DNA of 64,000 nucleotides from the NCBI RefSeq assembly GCF_000515335.1, contig NZ_KI911563.1, positions 841,598-905,597 on the forward strand. Reading direction: 5' to 3'. The first letter of the stretch is position 1. Each line of letters begins with the position of its first letter. The notes beneath the pieces were generated by a model. It ran no database searches, was not told the origin of the DNA, and saw nothing but the letters and a program-made list of their open reading frames with translations. Origin of the DNA: Cohnella panacarvi Gsoil 349. GTDB taxonomy: Bacteria; Bacillota; Bacilli; Paenibacillales; Paenibacillaceae. Below are positions 45,121-52,655 of this stretch, piece by piece. A program made the translations under genes and the position numbers.

Positions 45121-45303
45121 CTATGGCCGTATCGTCTTCAATTCGTCGGTTAGTCGCCGAAATGATTCGACATCTCCTTGGGCGAGCGCTTCATCGATTG
45201 CGTGATAAATCTTCTCCGTCCGGTAATTGCGCAGCGCTTCGTCCAGGACCATTTCTGCCGCCAACCCCAGCATCGTCTCATAGGCGACTTTCATGTTGTC
45301 CAT
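45121..45303 (-). CDS. IDEAL-domain small protein
   Basis: This 60-residue protein consists almost only of an IDEAL domain: the AEMVLDEALRNYRTEKIYHAIDEAL segment carries the L-D-x-AL...I-D-x-AL pattern, followed by GDVESFRRLTDEL. GGAGGT sits seven bases before the ATG. In B. subtilis the neighbouring ypiB product has an additional N-terminal UPF0302 domain that is missing here. IDEAL domains bind partners such as Clp or competence proteins; the partner here is unknown. Confidence 0.82.
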   Translation of the reverse strand: MDNMKVAYETMLGLAAEMVLDEALRNYRTEKIYHAIDEALAQGDVESFRRLTDELKTIRP

Positions 45304-45437
45304 TCGTTGCACCTCCGATTAATCCGGCGTAAAGGGCCGCTCCTGGATGCGTTTGCGCTGGCCCCTACTAAAATCATATTCACCGCGTCGTCTCGAGTAC
45401 AAGACGAAAGCCCGCGTTCCCATCAATGTGCATATGC

Positions 45438-46658
45438 CTAATTCGCTTCCTTGTTCAGCACGATTGTATCCTCGAAAGCGAGGACGTTTCCCGCAACAAG
45501 CGATTTCCCTTGCATAGTGGCGCGAACGACGTCCTCCCCCGCTGCCGTCTGTCCCCATTTAATCATGCCCTGGTGCATCAGCATCGCGAGAACGCGCCGC
45601 TCGAATACGTCTCTACTCGTATCGTAATAGTAGGAACGGACGAGCGGTTGCAAGATCGCGAACAGCGATTCGACCGTGACCCACTCCGAAGCTAAGCGCA
45701 TGACCCATTGGACCAGCGTCGATACGTTCGGAATCGGCCCCTTGTACAAACGTTGCCAGAATCGAAACAGCTCCTGCGGATCGGGTCGCGCGAACCCATC
45801 GGCGATATTGCGGCCCGCTTCGGTAATCGTCAAGCGATCCGCCCCTTCGTCTACCAGCTTGTGATAGTACGCGAAATCGTATAGCAACGAGAGACGGTCA
45901 GGGTAATCGCGAAAATGCCTGCCGTAGCCGAACCGCCAGCCCCCGCGCGTAGGAATCGCTTCGCCGACGGCGAGACGTTCGATCAACTGCCCGATTTGAC
46001 GCTTGTAGAGCACGCCTTCGGAAGTAATCTGCAAATCGTTGTCTCTAACGAATTTAAGCAGCTGCAGCAAGTCGTCCAGCATAAGCGTGCCTTCGTCCCG
46101 ATAGGCGGGCGGCTCTTCTCTTGCTTCCAGCATCGTACGGTAGCGCCGTTCCAATGCATCGCTTAACCTTTTCTTGACGTCTTCGGGCACTTGGTACAAA
46201 TATCGGGTTTGCTGAGAAAAGCCGCAGAACAGCCAGCCGAATTTTCTGAAACGGGCGATAGCGCGGCGAGCGACATCTTCGGGTGCGAGGGGCGCATCCG
46301 GCAATTTGCTTTTGGCTTTGCGGGAACGGCTCGATGGGGCTTCCGTCGCAATCGGAACGGCTTGCTGGTTATCGTTCGCAGGCTTGGGAGCCGCCGGTTC
46401 GCCGGCGAGCGCGCGCGCCTTCAGCTCTTCGAGACTGTACGAGCCTCGGCTTTCGAATAGCAGCGAATTCAAGAACCTCAAATCCGCGGCCGTCATCTCG
46501 CCGATTCTCGATTCGATGACATCTCTTCGCCCGACCGTGGACAGGATCGATTGGATCAGCTCGTTCTTGGAATGGCTGCTGCACGTGCATTCGTAAGTCT
46601 CCGCGATGGCCGTCAGTTCGGCGATGTCCGCATAGACGAGCATTTCGGCTAAATTCAT
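45438..46658 (-). CDS. Hypothetical protein, possible helicase-associated winged-helix domains
   Basis: This ~406-residue soluble protein starts with MNLAEMLVYADIAELTAI and a helical region, has a Pro/Ala/Ser/Lys-rich linker (about 105-140), and ends in helix-rich modules that look like repeated winged helices. It resembles the N-terminal domains of XPB/Ssl2-type proteins annotated as helicase-associated in Paenibacillus, but it contains no helicase motor motif. I start at an ATG seven bases after GGGG. The function is not known. Confidence 0.65.
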   Translation of the reverse strand: MNLAEMLVYADIAELTAIAETYECTCSSHSKNELIQSILSTVGRRDVIESRIGEMTAADLRFLNSLLFESRGSYSLEELKARALAGEPAAPKPANDNQQAVPIATEAPSSRSRKAKSKLPDAPLAPEDVARRAIARFRKFGWLFCGFSQQTRYLYQVPEDVKKRLSDALERRYRTMLEAREEPPAYRDEGTLMLDDLLQLLKFVRDNDLQITSEGVLYKRQIGQLIERLAVGEAIPTRGGWRFGYGRHFRDYPDRLSLLYDFAYYHKLVDEGADRLTITEAGRNIADGFARPDPQELFRFWQRLYKGPIPNVSTLVQWVMRLASEWVTVESLFAILQPLVRSYYYDTSRDVFERRVLAMLMHQGMIKWGQTAAGEDVVRATMQGKSLVAGNVLAFEDTIVLNKEAN

Positions 46659-46734
46659 AGGCATTCCCCGCCTCATGGAGCATTTAATGTCCATTATCGG
46701 CCCATGCGGCGGGCTTTAAACGTTGTCGGACAAC

Positions 46735-46770
46735 AAAAAAACGACTCGCCCCTTCTCTCGGGGCAGTCGT
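46735..46770 (-). terminator. Intrinsic terminator after the histidine phosphatase gene
   Basis: ACGACTGCCCC pairs with GGGGCGAGTCGT across a short loop and is followed by seven T on the minus strand. Confidence 0.87.
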
Positions 46771-46776
46771 TCCGTT

Positions 46777-47373
46777 CTACGAGTTCGCGGTTTGCAAATG
46801 CAGCGTGCAATTATGAATGAGCGGCTTCCAGCCTTCGCCCTGCTGCTCCAGTACCGTCAGCGAGACGTTCTGGATATAACCTTCGGGAACTTCGCCGAGC
46901 ATCGAATGGATCATCGCGGACAAGAAGCTCCCATGCGATACGGCTAACCAGGATTCGCCCGGATGGTTCGAGAAGAGTTCGTTCACGAATTGCCGTCCTC
47001 GCTTCACGACCGAATCCGTCTGTTCTTGATCGGGGATGTGCTTGCGCCAATCTTCGCCCCAACGCTCTAATCGTTCGGAGAGCGTCATCCCTTCGGCTTG
47101 GCCGAAGGACCGTTCGCGCAGCCTTGCGTCGGTCAAGAGCCGCAGGCCAAGCCGCTGCGCGATAATTCGGCCGGTTGTCGCCGCCCGATCCAAATCGCTG
47201 ACGACGATGCCGTCCCACCGCATGCTTTCGTTAGCAAGCCGCTCCGCGAGCAGCTTCGCTTGCTCGATTCCCTCTGGACTAAGCGGGATGTCCGTCACGC
47301 CTTGAATTTTGCCCAGTTGATTCCATTCCGTGACGCCATGCCGGATCCATCCGATTGTCCCCGCCTTGGTCAT
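46777..47373 (-). CDS. Histidine phosphatase family protein
   Basis: This 198-residue phosphoglycerate-mutase-like phosphatase has RHGVTEWN (phospho-accepting His at about 12), the RSFGQAEG segment, and the distal SHGSF histidine. The substrate is not readable; relatives act on sugar phosphates, alpha-ribazole phosphate or phosphoserine. The ATG overlaps the anti-sigma stop (ATGA), so it belongs to the sigma operon. Confidence 0.88.
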   Translation of the reverse strand: MTKAGTIGWIRHGVTEWNQLGKIQGVTDIPLSPEGIEQAKLLAERLANESMRWDGIVVSDLDRAATTGRIIAQRLGLRLLTDARLRERSFGQAEGMTLSERLERWGEDWRKHIPDQEQTDSVVKRGRQFVNELFSNHPGESWLAVSHGSFLSAMIHSMLGEVPEGYIQNVSLTVLEQQGEGWKPLIHNCTLHLQTANS

Positions 47374-47972
47374 GAGCGGACCCTGGAAAGCCAGTTCAGA
47401 ATGAGCAGCGTCATGACAATCCCTAGCATCGAGAGGGCAACCCAATACTGCGGCATCGCCGGCGTTACGTTAAGCATGATCGAGTCGCCCAAGCTCGCTA
47501 CCGGCACTTCGAGATGCATGCTGTTCCCGAAACCGTGATCGGTGCTGAAAGCGTTGGCCGTATCCATGACGCCGGATATCCGCTCTTCGGAGCGGTCGGC
47601 GCCTTCGATCGTCGTATAGAGGAAACCGCTGACGAAAAGCGCCAGCAAGGCGGCTAACAACCCGGCGATCTTCCGTTTAAAGCCGTAGCTGAACGCGTAA
47701 GTCCGGCGAACGGGAGGCAAGTACCAACTTTGCTCCGAGTAGATTCGGTTCATGACGTTATCGTTCACCCATTGAACCGCGGCAGGCTCCTCGAATGCGC
47801 GATCGTCCGAAGGCAGCTCGTGGATAATCGCCGCGCTCTCTTCCCAGATGCGGAATTCCTCCGCGCATGCCTTGCAATTCCGAACATGCAAATCAACGGC
47901 TAATCGTTCCGGCGAATCCTCAGGCAGATCCCAATAGACCCCGAACCATTCTCCAGCTTCTTCGCATCTCAT
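47370..47972 (-). CDS. Zinc-finger anti-sigma factor
   Basis: This 200-residue membrane protein has an N-terminal zf-HC2 (ZAS) motif, HVRNCKAC near 29-36, which would bind the cognate ECF sigma. Two transmembrane helices follow (about 102-120 and 175-195) with an external loop between. It overlaps both the sigma gene and the phosphatase gene by four bases, making a coupled three-gene unit. Confidence 0.87.
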   Translation of the reverse strand: MRCEEAGEWFGVYWDLPEDSPERLAVDLHVRNCKACAEEFRIWEESAAIIHELPSDDRAFEEPAAVQWVNDNVMNRIYSEQSWYLPPVRRTYAFSYGFKRKIAGLLAALLALFVSGFLYTTIEGADRSEERISGVMDTANAFSTDHGFGNSMHLEVPVASLGDSIMLNVTPAMPQYWVALSMLGIVMTLLILNWLSRVRS

Positions 47973-48568
47973 CGCAATTTCATCTCCTCGTACTCTTTCA
48001 TGATCGCCGGTTCCGTAAAGTAGTTCTCCAATTGCGCCTTCACGCTCGCTCTAGCCCTGAACAGCAGCGATTTCACCGAGCTCACGGTCTGACCGAGAAT
48101 GTTGGCGATCTCCTGATAATCCATCCCGTCGTACTCCCTTAGAATAAGAGCCGATCGCTGTTTCTCCGGCAAGCTGTTGATCGCTTCCCGAACCATCGTG
48201 ACCTTCTCGCTGCGCAGCAACTGCTGCTCGGGAGCCGCCTCGGCCGGCGCCGCGGGAACGTATGTCGTGTCATCAAGCGACATATGGGTCGCTTTCTGTT
48301 TGCGAAGCTCGCTAAGCACCGTGTTGCGGGCGATCGTGTACAGCCATGTAGAGAATGAAGCGTCTACTTCCCTGAAGGAATGCAAGCTTCGGTAAGCTTT
48401 GTAGAACGTCTCCGAGCTCAAGTCTTCGGCCAACAGCTCGAGCTTGGCGCTCTTCAACATATGGAATACGAAGGCTAATATTTTCTTCTGATAACGGCCC
48501 ATTAACGTGGCGTATAGCTCAACGTTGCCGTCTTTGATTTCCCGAATGAGCTGGGAATCGGTCATCAT
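47969..48568 (-). CDS. ECF-type RNA polymerase sigma factor, SigW-like
   Basis: The ~199-residue factor has region 2 (ELLAEDLSSETFYKAYRSLHSF, then FSTWLYTIARNTV) and region 4 (LPEKQRSALILREYDGMDY, then the EIANILGQTVSSVKSLLFRAR helix-turn-helix). It is coupled to the zinc-finger anti-sigma gene. The ATG pair has GGGAGGG about nine bases upstream; I use the first. Regulon and signal cannot be read from sequence. Confidence 0.92.
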   Translation of the reverse strand: MMTDSQLIREIKDGNVELYATLMGRYQKKILAFVFHMLKSAKLELLAEDLSSETFYKAYRSLHSFREVDASFSTWLYTIARNTVLSELRKQKATHMSLDDTTYVPAAPAEAAPEQQLLRSEKVTMVREAINSLPEKQRSALILREYDGMDYQEIANILGQTVSSVKSLLFRARASVKAQLENYFTEPAIMKEYEEMKLR

Positions 48569-48623
48569 CTTCCGCGACCCTCCCCCCGTGTAGGGTGAAC
48601 GTGCGCAGCCGGTATATACCATT

Positions 48624-48650
48624 GTACCGACAGCGGACGAAAAAGTTGCG
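48624..48650 (-). promoter_or_regulatory. Candidate ECF promoter of the sigma operon
   Basis: CGCAACTTTTT and CGGTAC are separated by 15-16 bases on the minus strand, about 55 bases before the sigma start. This resembles the CAAC/CGT-type promoters read by ECF sigmas and suggests autoregulation. Motif match by eye. Confidence 0.35.
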
Positions 48651-48820
48651 CGCCTATCGCGCATTTCCCTATAGGAAGCCAGTATTTTACAAATGATCTC
48701 TGCTATTGTATCACAGGTATTCATTAAATGACCTTAAAACTTTCTCAAATATCCAAGGGAAATATGTCCTAATTCTCATGATATGCTCAGGAACCTCAAA
48801 GAAATTATCTATCGGAGAGA

Positions 48821-48895
48821 AAAAAAAAGACCACCCCGGAGGGGTGGTTGCACATAGTGCTAGGATTGGATAGGAGTGGAGAGAAACCATACTGT
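48821..48895 (-). ncRNA. Candidate small RNA, about 70-75 nt, ending in an intrinsic terminator
   Basis: A consensus promoter directs minus-strand transcription that would end about 70 bases later at an eight-pair GC-rich hairpin (ACCACCCC/GGGGTGGT, loop TCC) followed by eight T. Before it are a small GCAC/GTGC hairpin and a pyrimidine-rich, probably unpaired stretch (CTCTCCACTCCTATCC) that contains anti-Shine-Dalgarno CTCCT. There is no ribosome site and no sensible reading frame. This is the layout of a trans-acting small RNA. The other possibility is a terminated leader of the sigma operon, whose start codon is about 260 bases further on. Confidence 0.55.
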
Positions 48896-48901
48896 ACTTT
48901 T

Positions 48902-48931
48902 ATTATATTGTATACGTTTTCATTTTGTCAA
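48902..48931 (-). promoter_or_regulatory. Strong promoter of the small RNA candidate
   Basis: TTGACA and TATAAT, both perfect sigma-A hexamers, are separated by 18 bases on the minus strand. The surrounding sequence is AT-rich. Confidence 0.75.
48908..48923 (-). promoter_or_regulatory. CcpA cre box in the promoter spacer
   Basis: ATGAAAACGTATACAA fits the cre consensus WTGNNARCGNWWWCAW at all positions. It fills the gap between the -35 and -10, so CcpA bound here would block RNA polymerase. Confidence 0.65.
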
Positions 48932-48938
48932 TACTATT

Positions 48939-48954
48939 TTTTAAGCGTTTTCAT
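48939..48954. promoter_or_regulatory. Second CcpA cre box upstream of the -35
   Basis: ATGAAAACGCTTAAAA matches cre with one mismatch on either strand. Its centre is 31 bp from the first cre, three helical turns, which favours cooperative binding. Confidence 0.6.
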
Positions 48955-49031
48955 TTGCTTGCCTTGCAAGAAATAAGCTTATCCTTGACCCCCGTTCATT
49001 CGCGCTCCTACTGCCAACGAAACCATCGGAA

Positions 49032-49080
49032 ACTTGACTTGACTTGACTTGACTTGACTTGGTTTGGCTTGACTTGACTG
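49032..49080. repeat. ACTTG pentanucleotide tandem repeat
   Basis: Six perfect ACTTG units are followed by GTTTG, GCTTG and ACTTG variants. The array contains several TTGAC words resembling -35 hexamers, but no matching -10 is seen. Confidence 0.8.
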
Positions 49081-49337
49081 CCGAATAACAACGATTAGCA
49101 TTTATTTTCTTAGTAACTTCCGTTTATCGCAAAATAACAACCATACGCAGTTATTCGAAGGGGAAAGTCGGTCTATCGGCGGTTTGCGCTCAAATTAACT
49201 ATCGTTGTGCTGTTATTATTTCTTTTAGAGGAGTACGGGTATAAATAACTGTCGATTGGTATTTATTTATTCAACCTTTATATCGATATCCCCTTCGCTC
49301 AGGAGTGTTACACCTGCCCTGCCCGAAAATTCCCGAA
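49081..49337. other. AT-rich intergenic stretch without a gene
   Basis: No reading frame with a ribosome site is visible. It includes ACAACGAT and ATCGTTGT arms about 115 bases apart, and sequence resembling short intergenic palindromes. Nothing else can be supported. Confidence 0.5.
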
Positions 49338-49368
49338 TAAAAAACCGCCCAGCCAATCGGCCGGGCGG
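49338..49368 (-). terminator. Intrinsic terminator of the trp-hisC-tyrA operon
   Basis: CCGCCCGGCC pairs with GGCTGGGCGG (one G-T pair, loop GATT) and is followed by seven T on the minus strand. Confidence 0.88.
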
Positions 49369-49378
49369 CGTAACCGCG

Positions 49379-50500
49379 TTACTTATGGACGGTATAATTC
49401 AGCTTCGTGAGAAGCTGAACGGCTTTCTCGAGATCGTCTTCTTTGCGGAAGCTTAGTCTCAGAACGCCGGGGACGTCATCCCTGCTTTCGATAATTTGCA
49501 GGTTGCTGAGGTTGATCGCAGCGTCGCCAAGCTCGGTCGCGATTCGTCCGATGATGCCAGGATGATCTGGGACGTCGACATAACATTCGTAGATAGAAGT
49601 AATGACGCCTTTGCGACGTTCGGGCAGACTGCTTCGGAACTCGCCCGCCGTACGGAACTGCTCCGCCACGGCCTCTCCGTCGCCTGCGGCGATCTGAGCC
49701 GAGAACCGGTTCATCTCCTGCTGCCAATCTTCGATCAGCTTTAGCACGACGTCGCGGTTGTTCAGAAGAATATCTCGCCACATGATCGGATCGCTGGACG
49801 CGATACGCGTAATATCGCGGAATCCGCCGGCCGCCAATACGGCGTATAGGCCGTTGCTCTCGTTGTAACCGGCAATCTGGTTGACGAGAGCAGCCGCGAT
49901 GACGTGCGGCAAATGGCTGATCGCCCCGACGATCGTATCGTGCAGGACCGCGTCGACCTTCACGATATGCGCTTTCGTGTACTTCAGCAACTTCTCGAGG
50001 CGCGCCAGCGCTTCCGGCGGCGTATCCGAAGTCGGCGTCAGCACGTAATAAGCGTTCTCGTATAGATGCGAGCTTGCCGCTTCGACTCCGGAACGCTCCC
50101 CTCCGGCCATCGGGTGGCCGCCGATGAAGACGCCGCCCTGCAGCGCAAGCTGCGAAGCGTGACGGACGACCGAAGCTTTCGTGCTCCCGACGTCCGTCAC
50201 GATGCAGCCGGGCTTCAGCCGGATGCGGGACAAGCTGTCCATATAATCGTCGAGCATGCCGACCGGCACGCAGACGAAGATGAAGTCTGCATCCTTCGCC
50301 GCCTCTTCCAACGATGTCGTCGCTTCGTCTACTACGCCGTGAGCCATGTATTTCTCTACCGATTTCGGGTTAACGGAATGGCCGATGACTCGGAAGCCGG
50401 GCTTGCCTTTAAAGCATAGCGCGAGCGATCCGCCCATGAGTCCGACGCCGAATATGGCGACCCGCACCGTACCGTTAAACTCGCTAAACTCGCCGCTCAT
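49379..50500 (-). CDS. tyrA: Prephenate dehydrogenase
   Basis: This 373-residue enzyme oxidatively decarboxylates prephenate to 4-hydroxyphenylpyruvate for tyrosine. The NAD motif AIFGVGLMGGSLAL is at about 15-28, GGHPMAGGERSG and the catalytic His in AISHLPHVIA follow. A C-terminal ACT domain (about 300-373, VDVPDHPGIIGRIATELG) suggests feedback control by an amino acid. It follows hisC by four bases. In B. subtilis aroA (EPSP synthase) follows; it is missing here. Confidence 0.95.
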   Translation of the reverse strand: MSGEFSEFNGTVRVAIFGVGLMGGSLALCFKGKPGFRVIGHSVNPKSVEKYMAHGVVDEATTSLEEAAKDADFIFVCVPVGMLDDYMDSLSRIRLKPGCIVTDVGSTKASVVRHASQLALQGGVFIGGHPMAGGERSGVEAASSHLYENAYYVLTPTSDTPPEALARLEKLLKYTKAHIVKVDAVLHDTIVGAISHLPHVIAAALVNQIAGYNESNGLYAVLAAGGFRDITRIASSDPIMWRDILLNNRDVVLKLIEDWQQEMNRFSAQIAAGDGEAVAEQFRTAGEFRSSLPERRKGVITSIYECYVDVPDHPGIIGRIATELGDAAINLSNLQIIESRDDVPGVLRLSFRKEDDLEKAVQLLTKLNYTVHK

Positions 50501-50504
50501 GCCT

Positions 50505-51596
50505 TCACACCTTTGCCTCGACTTCTTGCAGCACGGCTTTCAGCGCAGCGATCACTTTCTCGTTCTGCTCCTGGCTGCCGACCGTGATGCGAATATAGCT
50601 CTCTCCGAAGCCCGCTCTGATGATAATGCCTTTGCGCAACAGCGCGTTGTATACGTCGTAGCCGTTGCGCTTCACGTCGACCATAATGAAGTTGCCGTAT
50701 GCCGGGAAAGGCGTAAGACCCATCTCTGCAAATTGGGCGTTCAAATATTGAAGGCCCTTCTTATTCGCTTCGCGGCAGGACGCGATGAACGCTTCGTCCT
50801 CCAGCGCCGCAGCCGCAGCCGCTTGGCCGACGCGCGACGTATTGAACGGCGGACGGATCGGATTGACGGCGCGGATCACGTCGGCGCGAGCGATACCGTA
50901 GCCCACGCGGAGCGCGGCCAAGCCGTAAATCTTCGAGAACGTGCGCAGGACGACGAGGTTAGGATAACGTTGCAGCAGTTCGAGTCCGTTCGGATACGCA
51001 GGGTCCTCGATATATTCGCAGTATGCTTCGTCAAGGACAACCATCACGTTCTGAGGCACTTTCGCGAGGAAATCCTCGACTTCTTGCTTCGTTACGATCG
51101 TTCCCGTAGGATTGTTCGGATTGCACACCCAGATGATTTTGGTCTTGTTCGTGACGCGGGCGAGCATCGCCGGCAGATCGTGCGTACCGTTCTTCATCGG
51201 CACTTCGATAATGACCGCGTTCTCGACTTGCGCGTTGTGCTTATATTGGGAGAAGGTCAGGTCGGCCATGATCGTCTCGTCGCCTGGCAAGAGATACGCG
51301 CGCGCCAGCATCAGAATGACTTCGTCCGAGCCTGCTCCTAAAATAATTTGGTCGGCATTGACGCCGTGATGTTTGGCCAGCTCGTTCGTAAGATGGACGG
51401 CGGCGCCGTCCGGGTAGATGCTGAGCTGGTTCAACTCTTGCTCGATGGCAGATTTAGCCTTCGGCGAACAGCCGAACGGGTTCTCGTTGGACGCCAGCTT
51501 GATGATCTCGCTAAGGCCCAGCTCACGCTTTACGTCGTCGACGGGTTTGCCCGGTTGATACACCGGCAGGTTCGCGATATTCGGTTTCACTTGCAT
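50505..51596 (-). CDS. hisC: Histidinol-phosphate/aromatic aminotransferase
   Basis: This 363-residue PLP enzyme serves histidine and, by its place in the aromatic supraoperon, phenylalanine and tyrosine synthesis. LASNENPFG opens the fold, and the PLP lysine is in TFSKIYGLAALRVGY (about 219-233). The ATG starting MQVKPN has an excellent AGGAGGAAA site. The frame stays open for 63 further codons upstream through a 42-bp tandem repeat, but that extension has no homology I recognise. Confidence 0.94.
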   Translation of the reverse strand: MQVKPNIANLPVYQPGKPVDDVKRELGLSEIIKLASNENPFGCSPKAKSAIEQELNQLSIYPDGAAVHLTNELAKHHGVNADQIILGAGSDEVILMLARAYLLPGDETIMADLTFSQYKHNAQVENAVIIEVPMKNGTHDLPAMLARVTNKTKIIWVCNPNNPTGTIVTKQEVEDFLAKVPQNVMVVLDEAYCEYIEDPAYPNGLELLQRYPNLVVLRTFSKIYGLAALRVGYGIARADVIRAVNPIRPPFNTSRVGQAAAAAALEDEAFIASCREANKKGLQYLNAQFAEMGLTPFPAYGNFIMVDVKRNGYDVYNALLRKGIIIRAGFGESYIRITVGSQEQNEKVIAALKAVLQEVEAKV

Positions 51597-51608
51597 TGGG
51601 GTTTCCTC

Positions 51609-51698
51609 CTCGATACATTTGAATCCTCGTCGGGTTCGCACTAACTCACCCTCGATACATTTGAATCCTCGTCGGGTTCGCACTAACTCACCCTCGAT
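51609..51698 (-). repeat. 42-bp tandem repeat between trpA and hisC
   Basis: Two perfect 42-bp copies plus the first six bases of a third lie just before the hisC ribosome site. The unit is a multiple of three and in frame with hisC, so it would encode a 14-residue repeat if read. No secondary structure in the unit looks strong. Confidence 0.85.
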
Positions 51699-51707
51699 TA
51701 CGGCAAA

Positions 51708-51756
51708 CGGAGCGTGTCCGCAACCGCCTGATTTAGGCGATGCTACCGTCGCTCCG
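51708..51756. repeat. Large imperfect palindrome between trpA and hisC
   Basis: CGGAGCG and CGCTCCG bound a 49-base element whose inner part CGCC-TGATTTA-GGCG also pairs. It lacks a T run long enough for a terminator. It may be an intergenic repeat element or an RNA processing hairpin. Confidence 0.55.
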
Positions 51757-51818
51757 TATGGAATGTGTATTCTATTATTACTCATTGCTTCAACGCTGTA
51801 AAGTTTAAAATCCTCTCA

Positions 51819-52655
51819 TTACTTTCGCGGTTTCAGATCGGCGATGAACGATTGTACGGCTTGAACTCCTTTGTCTCGTTCGCTTGTTTCCGCCGAAGCA
51901 AGCTGCGGCAACGCTTCTTCCACTTTGCGCACGATCGCGCTGCCGACGATGACGCCGTCGCACAGCCCGGCGAACCGTTCCGCGTGCTCTCGCGACGAGA
52001 TGCCGAAACCGACGCAGATCGGCACTTTGGCCGCTTTGCGAACCGTGGCCAGGAAGCCTTCGATGCCTTCGTGGAACGAAGTGCGGACGCCGGTAACGCC
52101 CAGCGACGAGACGCAGTAGACGAAGCCTTTGGCATTGGCGGCAATCCGCTCCACTCTCGCTTCGGATGTCGGAGCGACGAGCGGAATGAGATGGATGCCG
52201 GACGCCTCGGCGATCGCCCGCGCTTCCCCGTCTTCCTCGAGGGGAAGATCGGGAATGATCACACCGCTAAAGCCGTGTTCCTTCAGCAAAGAGAAGAAAG
52301 CGTTCAAGCCGAGCTGAAGAGCCGGATTGTAATAAGTAAATAAAATGAACGGCATCTTCACGCCGCGTTCGCGGGCTTTGCTGGCCACGGCCATGCAGTC
52401 GACGAGACCGATGCGGTTCTTAAGCGCACGTTCCGAGGCGCGTTGGATGACAGGACCGTCGGCAAGCGGATCGGAATAGGGGACGCCGAGCTCGATCATA
52501 TGCGCGCCGGCTTTCTCCGCGGCTTGCACGAGCGCGACGGACGTATCCAGATCCGGATCTCCCATCGTCATGAACGGAATGAGCGCGGTTTCGCCTCTCG
52601 CCTTCAACTCGGCGAATACGGCATCGATCGCGTTAGGGGCGGTCGTCGTACTCAT
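51819..52655 (-). CDS. trpA: Tryptophan synthase alpha subunit
   Basis: This 278-residue TIM barrel cleaves indole-3-glycerol phosphate. [17 protein letters not shown] carries the catalytic Asp, the catalytic Glu is in [11 protein letters not shown]'s preceding strand region, and GFGIS plus GVIVGSA bind phosphate. It overlaps trpB by four bases, and the subunits form the channelled complex. Confidence 0.97.
   Translation of the reverse strand: MSTTTAPNAIDAVFAELKARGETALIPFMTMGDPDLDTSVALVQAAEKAGAHMIELGVPYSDPLADGPVIQRASERALKNRIGLVDCMAVASKARERGVKMPFILFTYYNPALQLGLNAFFSLLKEHGFSGVIIPDLPLEEDGEARAIAEASGIHLIPLVAPTSEARVERIAANAKGFVYCVSSLGVTGVRTSFHEGIEGFLATVRKAAKVPICVGFGISSREHAERFAGLCDGVIVGSAIVRKVEEALPQLASAETSERDKGVQAVQSFIADLKPRK

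Noticed and set aside
48821..48895. Small peptide gene inside the small RNA candidate
   Set aside because: The ATG in it has no Shine-Dalgarno sequence and the frame runs through the terminator stem.
49256..49456. 66-codon plus-strand frame near the end of tyrA
   Set aside because: It runs through the tyrA terminator and antisense to tyrA with no ribosome site.
51609..51785. GAG and TAG triplets in the 42-bp repeats as a second TRAP site
   Set aside because: Spacing is irregular (3, 1, then long gaps), unlike the strict 5-nt period before trpE.
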